DNA from: Ancylostoma caninum
Lineage: Eukaryota > Nematoda > Chromadorea > Rhabditida > Ancylostomatidae
NCBI GenBank assembly: GCA_037903475.1
Contig: JBAJFG010000034.1
Location: forward strand, 1 to 64,000
Direction of reading: 5' to 3'
Length of the DNA stretch: 64,000 nucleotides
Part shown: positions 12,301 to 24,400 of the stretch, piece by piece
How the letters are laid out: each line of letters starts with the position of its first letter
How positions within the stretch are numbered: the first letter of the stretch is position 1
Program-made: the position numbers and the translations under genes
The notes under the pieces: model-generated
Database searches by the model: none
What the model saw: the letters and a program-made list of their open reading frames with translations, nothing else
Told to the model about the DNA's origin: nothing

Positions 12301-13372
12301 GAGTGGGATCTTACTGAACCCCTGTAACAAGGCTACTAGCCGAACAAAAACCACAATTAACGAGGCCAATTGGTTTAGTTCAAACGAATTGTGCCGGATT
12401 TTTGTGGTTACAACCGAGAACTGGATTCACAACGGGGAAGCTGTGACTATGTTACTAGTCAGAAAGTACCACTTCGGTATCCATTTGAGGTTAGTACTTT
12501 ACAGTAATTGCTTCACTTTTCAACACCTTTCACTGTGATTTTAGTTAACAATGGTCGTCACATTTGTATTACCACTGATTTTTATCGTCTACTGTTATAT
12601 TCGGATTCTCGGTGAGTGGATTCCCTCAGAGGCAAAAAGTATCCCAAAAACTCGATCTTTTTGTGATTTCCAGGGGTTGGGCCGGTACATCTAGAGAGGG
12701 TGGTACAGCCAAGCTCTGCGATTGGTCAATTCATTCGAATGACCAATCGCAGACCTGGGCTGCACCTACCAGGTACAATGCTCCACAACCCATCATTTTC
12801 TATTCAGCCACTCTCAACGAAATGGCCACAGCGACACGAGTTCACGTTCCAATCGGGAACACCAGCAGTACAGACTCCTCGCAACCAAGTATACTGTACG
12901 TTCACACAAAGAACTATGCCCCGCCCAAAAGTCAACAAGCACAACGGATGGTTATTAAGATGCTTTGTAAGTGCCATTCTATTGTGATTACCATGGATTT
13001 GCTGTTAAATCCGCGGATTTCAGTTACTGTAACAGCTGTGTTCTTCGTGTGCTATCTACCGTATCACATAGAGCGACTAATAGTACAGTATACAAAACAG
13101 CAATGTGACAAGTCCACGTTCTGCTTATTGCTTTTTCCAGTAACTGGTAAGCTCTTGTTATTTCCTTCGTACTCTTGAAGGCATTTCAATACTTTTCTTC
13201 TCTCTGTAAACAATTGCGAAAAATTCCAGGATTACTCCAGTACATCTCAGCCACCCTCAACCCGATATTCTACAACCTCATGTCAACAAGATTCCGAACA
13301 GCGTTCACACAACTTCTGCATCAGATGCTTCCAAAACGTGACCGAAATTACGGTTCAATAGCACGAATGTGA
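9310..13372 (+). CDS. Neuropeptide-type GPCR (neuromedin-U/capa receptor-like)
   Basis: Class A (rhodopsin-like) seven-helix receptor, probably for an amidated neuropeptide. Exons: 9310-9393, 9448-9572, 9638-9746, 11186-11511, 11861-11927, 12379-12489, 12545-12611, 12808-12966, 13024-13146, 13230-13372. All phases agree and the total is 1314 nt (437 aa). TM1 carries the GNILTVLVIY asparagine. TM2 has SLAISDLCLIVVGVPFDLFH. TM3 ends with ERYVAICYPF (the DRY position). TM4 is WLLAFFPSLYIGL. The ECL2 cysteine is in SCDYVT. TM5 is VVTFVLPLIFIVYCYI. TM6 has FFVCYLPYHIERL. TM7 has NPIFYNLMSTRFR (NPxxY). Several N-glycosylation sites occur in the N-terminus. The SDL..GVPFDLF-W pattern resembles nematode NMUR-type receptors; a TRH-receptor relative is possible. 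The start ATG and the 54-nt first intron are the least certain parts. An AATAAA lies 184 nt after the stop. Confidence 0.9.
9990..10470. repeat. Repeat-derived stretch in GPCR intron 3
   Basis: The intron at 9747-11185 is the longest of the gene. The segment GCAAAACGTTGCCGGATGCC at about 10416-10437 also occurs inside the TIR transposon copies near 45858 and 58918. This shows transposon-derived DNA in the intron. The other parts are not recognised. Confidence 0.45.
12675..12780. repeat. Short palindromic element in GPCR intron 7
   Basis: GCGATTGGTCAATTCATTCG is followed directly by its near-complement GAATGACCAATCGC, with GGTACA-like ends on both sides. Related centres occur at 32756-32830 and 34085-34255, so this is a dispersed inverted-repeat family. 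It lies wholly in the intron and leaves the splice sites intact. Confidence 0.7.
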
Positions 13373-13555
13373 CGTCATCATGGATCTATCTCTAGTTCCC
13401 ACATCCAAGAACGCCTTACATCGCTTACGTGTACTTTTTGACAGCTACATTCCTACTTGTTCAGAAACTAATGAGATTCCAAATTTTAGAAATATTGTCG
13501 AATTCGCTATAAAACCCCGTTACATTGTAAATTAAATCCTGTAAAATATCGCTGC

Positions 13556-13561
13556 AATAAA
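13556..13561 (+). terminator. Poly(A) signal AATAAA of the GPCR gene
   Basis: Canonical AATAAA followed by an A run, 184 nt after the GPCR stop. The ATP synthase b gene, read from the other strand, has its own AATAAA at 13653-13648. The two convergent transcripts are therefore only about 90 bp apart. Confidence 0.6.
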
Positions 13562-13647
13562 AAAAGAAACTTTATCTTCACATTGTATCATCTCCTAACA
13601 TACATGAGAAATGGAACAACAGCGAGGAAACCAACGGAAAAAATCTA

Positions 13648-13653
13648 TTTTAT
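13648..13653 (-). terminator. Poly(A) signal AATAAA of the ATP synthase b gene
   Basis: The minus strand reads AATAAA about 120 nt past the ATP synthase b stop codon (13775-13773). This is the usual distance for a short nematode 3' UTR. Confidence 0.55.
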
Positions 13654-13772
13654 TCTCGAAACCGTAGTGCTTCTATGAGCCGCATAACCTACTAAACAAC
13701 TAACTAGTAACTGTCGCCAGCTGCTAGACAGGACTGTGCTCAAAAGGTCGCACGACTCTCTCCTTTAGCGCT

Positions 13773-16700
13773 TTACACCTGAACACTAAGACCCTTCAAC
13801 GTCTGGATGGCGTTCTGGAGGTATTGATCCTTGAAAGCTTTCTCGGACGCTTGCTTCTCCACCTTAAATACATTTTAACTACGTGATAAAAAGTTAAGTA
13901 AATAATAGGGTTACATTGTCTCTTAGAAAAAAGTAATAGTAGGACAGAAAAAAATCCACAACTATCAGAACCCTTGATTTCCCCAAAGTTCTAAACACTT
14001 CATCCGAGCCCGAAAAGTCGTTCGCTCCATGAAAAAGCCAAAATCCTAGTTCAATATGGATCAAACAACAGATTCCTGGGGTACTTAGAGCGTTTGAGTG
14101 TTCATCTACGAGTACTCGAGGCTACAATGGGATACATTATCTCCTCTTCGTACACCTCGCCAAAAAAGTGGATGAAATCAGGGTCTGGGTGAGGTACTGC
14201 ATTTTACGCATGGGAAAACGTTAGAAGTGTCAATCGAGAAAACAAGCAGAATAATAGAAAAACAGTGAGTTGCTCGGGAGCAGCACTAAACCTTAACTAC
14301 GAATTGGTCAAGTTTCAGATGTCATTATCAAAAAAGAAATGAACAAATTCTGTAGAACTTGTTACCAGTTGTTGCCTGCTAGCTATACTTATAGCTATTT
14401 AGCACATCCGAATCCCCTACGGCCCCTTAGAGGAAAAAAAAACGAGAAATACACCAATAGGAACCACATTCACCAACACTAAGCAAACTGAAGGAAGATG
14501 AACGTGAATTACAGCAAGCTGTTGCAGGGCAGCGCAAAGCAGTATCAATCCGAAAAAGCACGATGACGCCTTCAAAATGGTGCTAATTTACAGAAGAAGG
14601 CAACGACGCAAACATTTGTTCGAACAACGTCGTTGAAGAAACTCAACGACCAAAAAATAATCTCGAAAAAGGAACATGACTTATCCAGCAGTAATTACAA
14701 AGAGCTTTGAAATACATTTTTGTATGAAACGTCAGGTACTGATCCACCAGGGATGAGAGGTCACCAGCTTTTCCAATACCCGGATATCTGTCCAGATAAG
14801 GGATAGGCGAAAACCCAACAGATTTCGAGACATAAGTACGGAAAAAAAACTATGAATTAGGACATCTAGGGCAACCCCCAGAACCCGTAGCAAAGAAAAT
14901 TTTCATGGAGTTGCAGGGGAAGGTAAACTTTCAGTATAGCTTGAAGATTATGACTACTTTAAGCATGCATACAGCCTACCACACCCGGAATAAACATCGT
15001 GAACACTCACTGAACGAAAATTATATCATAATAAACTTGAAACACTCACTCCCTCAGTAATGAACTTCAACATCTGCTCCTTCTCGAAACGCTTCTTCGT
15101 CTCCTCCGTCTCCTTGAGGAAATCAAGGCGACGTTTCAGCTCGGTCGCAACACTTTGTACATTCTTTCTAAAAACAGTTCCTTACTAAAATTCACAGTAT
15201 TGACGAAAGATTACTGAAAGATCTTCATTGCTACCAGGGTGAACTTCCTTCACTACCATGAGCTTACACCAGAATCTTAATTTTCAGGGAGTTCATGACA
15301 GAAGACGTCAGATGAATTAATAGACTGGGATGTAATATCATCGAATACTAAAAAAAACAACACTTCACAAATCGCTCCGAGATTTGAAGTGATAAGCACT
15401 GCAGAAGGCGCTGCATACAGAGAAAAATAACTTGATCAGATGATTGTAACATTACAGCGTGTGAAGAAATGTTCAAAAGCATAGAGTGCAGAGAAACTTG
15501 AAAAAAAGCGAATGTTGAGACGTCACTTGGGCAGTACTTATCTTACAGAAGTCCTTAGGAATTCAACAGTACCCGAAAGTGGATGATGCTGTAACGTAAG
15601 CGGTTCGAATGCAAGAAAATAAGAAGAGAAACTACATCCCCGAACGTTATAAAACTACCAATTTTATTCTAGTTACTCCAGTTACAGCCAATATGGAGAG
15701 AATGACAAGTTTGAAAAGAAACAGATTAGCCTTCAATGGCAGTTTATTTTAACGAGCGAAGAAGGCAAGGAGTTGACGAGATTGTTTCTTACGACAGCAA
15801 TATAAGAAAGACAAAACGAATGGTTTTCAAACAGATCGCACGCAAAGTTACATTTATTCACAAACCGAATCCATTACCTGTATTGAGCCTCCAGTTGTAG
15901 TTGCATGTTCTCCTTCATAATTAGTGGGAACGCCTCCTTGACCGATTTCAGAGATTCAGTCTCAGCAGCGGATGTCTGGAACACAACAATCACAAAGCAG
16001 TCACCCCAGAACCGAAGCTGGACACCGAAGAGATCCTACCTTTCGGAACTCAACAGCGTCCTTGAGATCTTCAGCAATCAATCCCTTGAAGTAGTCCATG
16101 CGCTTCTGGTATTCTCCGTACAACCAGTTATCGATTTTATCTAAAACAGACGAGGCCAAAACTCAAGATCTCTAAGGGGAAAACGCCAAGCCGCAGAAGG
16201 AAAGTTGGCGGGATTTGAAAAAAAAAAGAAACTACCATGGGTTCTCTACTCGAATTTAGACGGAGAAATTAGAGAAAGAACTCTAGGTTTAAACAAAGAA
16301 TCACCAATTCTATACAATAAGCGGTCAGACTTTCAAATCCTTCTTTGGAAAGATACCCAACCTTAGCTTCAGATCAGTAATTTCTAAAGAAGCCTTTAAT
16401 AGAAGATTGGAGAACAGTTACGTTTCTTCTCAAAAAGTGAGAGAAGAAAACCACATGACTAGAGACTTTCACGAGAAAAATCATCATCCGACCTATGACT
16501 TTTACAAAACGCACACTTCTCATGCAATTTCTGAGAGTTTCTGGAGAAACTGGAGTGCCAGCGGAAGCTAGAGAATCAAAGCAGGATACGAGAAATAGGT
16601 ATAAAACGACAAGGTGGATGCTGTTCATATAACTGATTTAGAACAACGTTGAATTCTTTGAAGAAAAAAAAAACAGATGAAAATAAGGAAAAAATGAATC

Positions 16701-17571
16701 ACAAGAGTCTTATTACTAGTGAAAACTCACATCCAACAGTCCTTGAAATAAGCAGATAGAATAGAATCCATCCAACGGTCATGTGACCTTGCTCCTCATA
16801 TACCCACAACTCTTTGTTAACGAGGAAAGCAAACAGACCACCGAAGAACAGGTATGGCCCTGAAGTAATAAATGGAGATTTCGCCAGCTTTAAACGATGT
16901 AAAAAAAGCTTCCAAACCAATAAAAAACTTGTACTACTCACCTGAGACACCGGTGACCTTCTGGAATGGAGTAAACCAGGAGTCAGGCATCATCAGAAGT
17001 CGAGTTTTCGGCGGGTACATCGGTCGAGCAGGATAGGGATAGTTAACCTAGATTTTTACAATCAAATAATTTAGCTAATCTACTGAAAGCAACTTGTACA
17101 ACCAACCAAGTCCCTATCCGGATGTTCCTTGTAATCCTTGGGGACCTCTGGTAGGGGCTTCGGCGCGAACCATTCCTTTCCGCAGTCGGAAAAGATGGAC
17201 TTAGGAGGATGAAGCTCACCCTTCAGAGGAATACCTGTAAAATCACACTTTAAAATTAAAATACCTAGTAGCATAGGGACTAAAAGATAATATTCATGAA
17301 AGAGGAACTTGCCTTGGAAGCGAAGGGAGATCTTCTGGAAGAACGAAGGATTGTCGAGATCCTCTGGCCTTGCTTCAACATTGTGGGCCGCTCCTGCCTC
17401 TGGAAACGGACGCTTCATGTGCAAATGTCACAGAATTTATTGGTAATTCTAGAAAATAGAAATAAATCCGAAGCGAAAGTGAAACTTACGAGCAGTATGG
17501 TGAGTGCTGCGAAGCGGAATAACCACGAAACGAGCGTTTTTACCCGCTGGCAGGATGCGGCTGAGCGACAT
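13773..17571 (-). CDS. asb: Mitochondrial ATP synthase subunit b (peripheral stalk)
   Basis: Subunit b of the F1Fo ATP synthase stator; nematode ASB type. Exons, 5' to 3': 17571-17490, 17399-17313, 17234-17107, 17047-16942, 16859-16731, 16140-16040, 15975-15878, 15167-15050, 13862-13773. Total 939 nt (312 aa), all phases consistent. The N-terminus MSLSRILPAGKNARFVV is a basic mitochondrial targeting sequence. Residues around 100-115 hold RPMYPPKTRLLMMPDSW, then the membrane hairpin PYLFFGGLFAFLVNKELWV and GWILFYLLISRTVG. The long charged helical part follows (DFLKETEETKKRFEKEQ) and it ends in LKGLSVQV. Exon 2 uses a GC donor (CAAG|GCAAG). Introns of 0.6-1.2 kb separate the last exons. Length and domain order are as expected for the family. 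No defect was seen. Confidence 0.93.
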
Positions 17572-19396
17572 CCTTACTACCTGAAACTTCGAAACAATTA
17601 CTAAATACACCATGAATTTTTGGAAAGGGGAGGAACACGAACATCCTTAATTGAAAAATAAAATCGAAAAGTAGGTACACCGAGCAAAGAGTACGATTGT
17701 CACAGAGCAGAATAAATGGGGACTCGAAAATGGAAAAGCACACAACTCTGGAAGAAAATAACCCTCCTATTTCCGCTCTGAGGGTGTCGCCGCTCGTAGA
17801 GCACCAGATTATTTTTAGAGAAAGAGGATGATGGGACAAACGATTAATTAAAAGAAAATAGTATAAGCCAGAGCGTCTAATTTTGAAAGGGTCCATATAT
17901 AAGACAAGGAACTGCATGAAATCGAAGTACTCTAAGCAATCACGAAATAAAACAAGCGTAGCTATAGCGAGGAGCAACTTGCAGCTCCAAATAAAAATTC
18001 AAAAATGACTTCAAAGAGCCAAGAACACCTCACACAAACGGTACCTGGACATGTAGCCCCATCGTGAAAACTACTAAAGCTACCCATCATAGCTGAAAAG
18101 CGCATGAAGGAAAATTTCTCCAGTAAAATTCATAGTAAAGGAAATTTTGCGGGCCGCCCATCCAAGGCAGAGAAACGTATCGATTTCAGGCATCCGCGCA
18201 GGACACGCAAAAGGCGCCCTTTAGGTTTCTCGTTGGAGCGCATTAGGTTCAGCTGCTGCTGCGGGATGTAACAATTTTTTATGGATTCATACTGTGATAT
18301 TGAATTAGTTTAAGACTTTTCCATGTGAAGAATGCAGTGATTCAACGTAGAGTTTAGCTTGATATGCGAATTTTCATTGGTGGAGGCCACAATGTATGGG
18401 ACTAGGTTCTTCAGCTCCATTTAAAGTCACATGGAATGCAGATGCTTATGATACTGTTCAAAAAGTGAGGTGAACCTTCGTTTGTGGAAAACCAATTCTT
18501 TTCTGAGGATTTGAACCAATTAATCAATGACATTGATACTTACTGTGGTTAAGGGTATTCAGTCGTCTTTTCCCACACTTACAGCGCTGTAAAGCTCTAC
18601 TTCTGACCATCACTTCAGAACTAAATTAGTGCAGATGACTGTCTTAATCATATTACATGCGTTGTACGTTTTGCCTTATTTCAAAGGTACTTGAACCACT
18701 TTAAAAATCGAGCTAAGCACAAGCCTACGACTTCCTTAATCGTCTTCAAGATTTTTCGTTCCAGCTGTCAGGTCACTGTGACTACAATAGTGTACATGAT
18801 TCTTTGCAGAAATGTCGAAAAGAAACCAGCTTTGCACCCACTATCTTGGTGAGAATGGAAGTGAAGCATGCCCGTAAATCCAAGGCATCTACCACCTGTT
18901 AGGCTCCGCCCCTCTGCTGGCTGCATTCTGTCTAAAATAGAGAGCTTAGAAACTGGGGGTTTTTAGCATATTTGCAAGGAATAATGTACAGCATTGTGAT
19001 CAGTATCATGTGACGATTCTAACTTCATAAAAATCTCGAAAACCATTTAGAGGTAACACATTTTGTCTAGCTGTTACTAGTAGAAGTGTCATAGAACCTC
19101 TTGCCTATTCTTTGTTTATAGTAACAGCTCCTTGTGTACCTATACTGTTGCTGATGATTAAATATGATATATATATGTTGTTTATCTTCTCCTTTAACAT
19201 ACATTCAGTTACATGACAGTACATTTCACATTAGAATAAAGTTTACGAAACTGATTAGATGGGGAGATACTCTGATACTGAAGTCTTCCAATACACACGA
19301 GTACTCTTTCGAAGCATAATATGTAGTTTTCCTACACCTGTATCCACAATATCCACATCAGGAAATCCCACTTCATGTTTGGGTCTATAAGGCTGG
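17572..19396. other. Intergenic upstream of ATP synthase b
   Basis: No exon chain was recognised. The proximal part (17572-18200) presumably contains the ATP synthase b promoter, but no specific element can be named. Confidence 0.45.
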
Positions 19397-19470
19397 TCGT
19401 GCTCGTTGCTGTTAAATTCGACAAGAACAGAAACTAAAATTTGATCTTAGCCAAAAGGCCGAGAAGCGAG
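19397..19470 (-). pseudogene. U2 snRNA 5'-end relic
   Basis: The minus strand begins CGCTTCTCGGCCTTTTGGCT, followed by AAGATCAAA and TTCTGTTCTTGTCGAATTTAA. This matches the conserved first ~60 nt of U2 snRNA (stem I and the branch-point region). The branch-recognition GUAGUA is TTAGTT here. The Sm site and 3' stem-loops cannot be found in the following sequence. A truncated U2 pseudogene is the best reading; a divergent variant cannot be excluded. Confidence 0.65.
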
Positions 19471-19623
19471 TTCTTAACTAATCTTCCTTACAAAAGTATC
19501 ACGTATTTCAAGAATAGCAGCACGTTTCTTTGCCATGGACAAAGGAATTGTAACCGTACATCATCCATTAAAAAAACCGTAAGACTGTTGTTACCATCGT
19601 AGTACTTTATAACAATCGACCTA

Positions 19624-19876
19624 CTCTGATAGCTGTGCAGGTCGAACGCAGACCAAACTGCGTAATGGTTCGAGTAGAAACAATAGCAGCAACGGTTGCC
19701 AGTTGCTGCCATTCTCCCCTCAATTGCTGCTCAATCTGTCGGACCTTTAGCAGCAATTGCTGACGAACGGTAGCAATCAAGGGAAGGATGGCAGCAAGTG
19801 GCAACCGTTGCTGCTACGGTTTCTACTCGAACCATTACGCCGTTTGGCCTGCGTTCGTTCTGCATAGTTATCAGAG
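19624..19876. repeat. Palindromic MITE with ~97-bp arms, TA-flanked
   Basis: The left end CTCTGATAGCTGTGCAGG is matched as reverse complement by the right end, with long shared blocks (TAATGGTTCGAGTAGAAAC, AGCAGCAACGGTTGCCA). TA dinucleotides lie at 19622-19623 and 19877-19878, as expected for a Tc1/mariner-type target duplication. There is no coding capacity. Confidence 0.8.
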
Positions 19877-20530
19877 TAATCTTGAATCCTTCTACTGCTA
19901 TTCCAGTTCTTAACTACCATGTCTGGATGGAGCACCCCATCATTAAACTACTACCTATAGCGCCTCTAAAAATCTCCTTGAGTTTCCCCAACAATGAGCT
20001 ATAAAGCGTCTTACTTTTCTTTGTAGTATTTCTATTCAGACAATTCGGATAGGAAGCCCTTCGCATTTTTTTTTTGTTCACGTCACTGAAGGGTTTGTTT
20101 TCTTTGTAATTACCACCACATTGTTGTAGACAACATATACAACATTTACTCTTAGACATTCTATCAAAAGGGTACTAAACAACATCTTGATAATATTACA
20201 GTATACTAAAACATGCATTAACTCAATGACTTTCATGTACAATCATGGAAACGTTCACAAATTTCAACCCGATTGTTCACCTGACCCAGTCAACCCCTCG
20301 GAGCGCCCTTCCAGCACAGAACACCTTGTCTGCTTTCGTAGCATTTGGACAAAGTGTGTATGGAGCGCAAACTTCATCCCTTCTGAAGCAGTGCGATGTC
20401 GCTCCACACATGTACGTATTCCAGTGACGTCCTATGCATTCTGGAAAAATGCACGGATAGTATAATGAGGATTACATAGGATGGATGTACGACTTTGTAT
20501 AGAAGTTGAATGTACGACTCTGCATCTATA
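19877..20530. other. Intergenic, nothing recognised
   Basis: Open frames at 20187-20465 have no conserved motifs or splice-linked partners. Confidence 0.45.
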
Positions 20531-20722
20531 GGAGACTCCAAATGTCCTCAGTCAAGAGGGGCGTGGCCACGACGCGGCTTTAGGCAGAGACACAGGCGCT
20601 TTCATGCTGCCACTGGTTGTCCGAAGAGTCAGAGAAGCCAAAGGCAGCATAGAGAGCGCCTGTGTCTGGTCAAGGAGCCGCGCCGTGGCCACCTCTTGAC
20701 TGCGGACATTTGGAGCTTTCTG
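20531..20722. repeat. GC-rich palindromic MITE (GGAACTCC family, divergent)
   Basis: The ends GGAGACTCCAAATGTC and GACATTTGGAGCTTTC are inverted copies. Inside are inverted CGCCTGTGTCT/AGACACAGGCG and GTGGCCACG/CGTGGCCAC blocks. TA flanks both ends. The same layout is seen at 32065-32241 and 60607-60786. Confidence 0.7.
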
Positions 20723-20744
20723 TATATTTGTCTGACACCACCAT

Positions 20745-21010
20745 TGTTGCCATCAATTGTCGATAGGCATGCGCTTTTCGCGCTAAGCACGCGTCGCGTC
20801 CGCGTCGCTCTTGTTAGAATCCTCGCCGCGACAATAAACTATAGCGTTTTCTTGACAGTAAGTTTTTTTTCTGATAGATAACAATCAATTATGATGAAAA
20901 ACTATCAAGAAAACTCAGATTCGCCACCCCGGCGACGATTCCAGCGCGAGCGGCGTGGCCGCGTGCTTTCCGTTTGCGCAAAAAACGCACCGCCTACGGC
21001 ACTCATTCCA
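20745..21010. repeat. GC-rich inverted-repeat element (CGCTTTTCGCG family)
   Basis: Its left block (GTCGATAGGCATGCGCTTTT, then CGCG-rich DNA, then TATAGCGTTTTCTTGACAG) and its right block (CGATTCCAGCGCGAGCGGCG, then GCGCAAAAAACGCA) match in order the element at 30739-31008. That element sits in an OGG1 intron. The arms are imperfect inverted repeats. No coding capacity. Confidence 0.6.
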
Positions 21011-21184
21011 GCTACATGGATGTTGAACTTTATAAACGAATGGTGAGACCATACTGGCACAATAAATCTCGTGCGTACATCATTTCTCAAGTTATTAGGA
21101 AGCAGATTGGTGGAGCCCATTGGTAATAGCCAGCAGCAGGCAGGCAAGACCAACCATCTTACTCCATTGACGCTTCACACCCTA

Positions 21185-21484
21185 CATTGCTGGTCAGTCA
21201 TTTTCGCAATAGAAAAGCCCGCCCATTTGGCCTTCCGCGCCGCGTAGCGGACCAGCTGAGCTCTGTGCTTGTCGAGCGTTGCTGGTACTGACGCTTTGCT
21301 TATGTTTCCACCCTTTTCGGAATGAAAACAAAGGCACAAGAAAACCGGGGGAAACGAGCAAAACTTCAATACTAGCAACGCCTAACAACTACAGCCTAGC
21401 TGGTCAACCGCATCGCGTAGATGGTATGGCGCGGAATGCCACATGGGCAGTTTCCTGCACTGCCAAAATGATTGGCTGGCACTG
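21185..21484. repeat. Palindromic MITE next to the last LDLa exon, TA-flanked
   Basis: The left end reads CATTGCTGGTCAGTCATTTT. The right end, reverse complemented, reads CAGTGCCAGCCAATCATTTT. Both continue into TTCCGCGCC. TA dinucleotides at 21183-21184 and 21485-21486 fit a TA target duplication. Its right edge lies 6 nt past the splice donor of the LDLa exon ending at 21492. Sister copy: 3030-3330. Confidence 0.75.
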
Positions 21485-21491
21485 TACCTAC

Positions 21492-24400
21492 CTTGGCATG
21501 TGCAGTCAGTTTCGTCAGAACCATCTCTGCAGTCCACTACGCCGTCACAACGAGAGATCATCGGGATGCATTTGCCTTCGCCAGGACAACGAATTGAGTC
21601 ACGAGGACACTGAACAGAACATCCACCTCCTGGGACAATATCCACGTATCCTCATGACCCTTACCGAGTCACAGTTCGTCTCGTCCTTTCCATCCATACA
21701 ATCCCACACTCCATCGCAGACCTTCTTCTTCGCAATGCACTTCGTTTTTCCAGATGCTGAACGACACTCGAACTTGTCGGGACCCTGGATTTGCAAAAAT
21801 CACCATTTCATCGCTGCTGTAGATAGTGAAATTAACCCACTCCACAACTGCAGCTTCTTTCATCCTCACCCTCGGAGCAGTCATCGATTCCGTCGCAGAC
21901 CTAGAATCACCACAAAATACGCCTCGAAATAAGGGTGGTCCACAAACGAGGAAACCTTACCAGCATTTGTGGAACACATTTCTTGTCGTTACAAGTGAAT
22001 GCAAGTTGAGGATCACACTTTGTGCAGTTATACGCGCACTGTTCAATCACACCGTATAACTGCGACGAACGCCAGCTACACAATCAATACGCACCAAAAC
22101 TACTGTCGCAACGCCGTAGCGACCAAGAACGCTACACTCCTACTAGAGTAAATGCATCCTCAGGCGTCTGCTCCTGTAGGCCTTTCACTTACCTTCTCGT
22201 CTGATCTATCTGGACACTGCGGAATTCCATCACATAACTGGCCAGCCGGTATGCAACGCTTCGTGACTTCGCAGAACTAAAAATTCGATGCTGGCTATTC
22301 TACAACTGGTTCCATACTCACTCATTCCGGACCTGCGCTCCACGAGTACATTCCTCGCAGTTGACCTCATCTTCTTCAGTATCACAGTCGACTATACCAT
22401 CGCATACCGAGGATGAGGGAAGGCATAGTGATGTTGATGGACAGCTCATCTCGTCGTCATCACAGGTAGATTCTGGAAAGCATAGTATCAGAATTTTTAG
22501 ACCTTAGGGGCTGCGAATGATTCTTCAGAGAGTGTCTAGTATTGATTTTTTTTTTCAAATAACTCCGCTGTATTTCGTTTCCCACTCCTAACACACAAAA
22601 TCCACAACGTGCACGATGTCTCACGGCTAAGTTTAGAAAAATCAGATGTTCCAGCCGTCTTTCAGAACCACTGTCAAATCGTCTCCCAATGAAAAGGTGC
22701 AAAATAGCAAGAATAACTCGGTGAATGGCATGAAATAATGAGAACTACCACACAGAAATTGCCCTGTTCCATAACATCAGTATTCGTTGAAGAATTCATT
22801 TTTAATGCGTAAACATTCATTTTCGAGTGTTAGACATTGTGTACATCGCCGCTTTCGCAATATTCTAGGAATTATTTGATCTTTTTGATCCACATCAATC
22901 AATCGATGTCCATCTAGTCCGTTGCGCTAACATCAGTTTTTTTACACATTTTCTAAACTTTGAGATAAAGGAAACTAGAGCTCTGTGGGCTGTCACGGCG
23001 TCACACACTCCGCCGCGTGCAGGTAGCTTCAAGCAGGGAGCGAGAGCGCGAGCATTCGCTACAAAGAGTGCAGACAGCCAGAGTGCCGCCATGCGTCGCG
23101 GTGCGCTGCGTCTTCTGGGCCTCGGAAATTGGAATTCCTTGCAACTTTTCTGAATAGGTAACCAAGATGCATCAAATCGCAACTGCTGTTATTGGCCTCG
23201 ATATTTTCTTCACTATGGGATCCATATAAAAAAAGAAGAAAATAAATAAATGAATAAATATAAATATAATAATAAATATACCGCATATGGACATTTCTCA
23301 AATTACATTACAACTCACTCCAGAAGCTCAGAGCACGGGCTGAAAATGAACAACAAAGCAAGGTGGGAAAGTTCGCCACAGTCATTCTAGTCACAGTCAT
23401 AACCCTATAATCTTCAGTCAGATGGAAAGATTTTCGTGTACCGCCTTTGGGTGGTAGGTGAGGAAAAACCCCGTTCATACCCCCACAACAACTGGACAAC
23501 GTGAATCTAGTCGGGACTGCAAAAAAAAAACAGCAAGATGACATCCACAACTGGATTACCGCTTCCTATCCACCAAAAAAAGCATGAGAGGCTATCAAAA
23601 CAGGGGCTACAAAAGTAAAACAATTACTAAAACTTACTGCAATGCTTCTCCTCGTCGTAGCCGTCGGGACAGTGAGCGATGCCATCGCACAGCTGCTCGG
23701 CTCTCAAGCAGACTTTTACTTTCGATTTTGGAGAAATGGAACAGGAGAACGCTGACTGACATTCTGAAAGCAAGAATCCAGCAATTCATAGAATCCGAGT
23801 AAATAGTGAGTTTTGTGAACCAATAAAGTAAAAGCTGGAAGGTGAATATTGATATTCTGTGATGAAGCCAGGTGAAAAATGCCCTTGCAACACGTAAAAT
23901 GATTGGAAAAGAATTCTGGGGAAAATTTCTCCAACCTTTACAATTCAATTCATCTGAACCGTCAGGACAGTCAGCCTTTCCATCACATCGCAGCGCCGTA
24001 CTAATCACCATACTCTTAAGGATGACACTAAGAAAATTCCATGAGTACAGTCGCAAATAGGATTTAAAAACCCACCGGCTGATTCGTGCAGGCAAATCCG
24101 AAGCCTTCACAGAGCGAGACGTTCGGAGGGAACAGTGCAGTGGATGGAATACCGTGTACGACACGAATGCCATCGCGTCGTAGCTCATCCACAACGTCGT
24201 CCTCGTCGCCATCCAGGGGATCAGGCTTCGGGAACAAGTGATTGTTTCGAAGAACCTAGATTCGCAGGCTTTTAAAGGTTATACCTCGAATAAATTACAG
24301 AAATCGTGCCTCCATTTCTTCACCAGGCGATATTTGTTGTTGTGCCTCACGTTCCGAACTTGTCAGGATTACCACAGTTGGTATCAATGCCAGTAGAAGA

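Noticed and set aside
20510..20881. 123-codon plus-strand open frame rich in Arg
   Set aside because: It spans two GC-rich palindromic elements. The Arg-rich composition comes from CG repeats.
21279..21932. 217-codon plus-strand open frame
   Set aside because: It is the antisense of three LDLa exons and a palindromic element. The minus strand has the domain motifs and splice sites.
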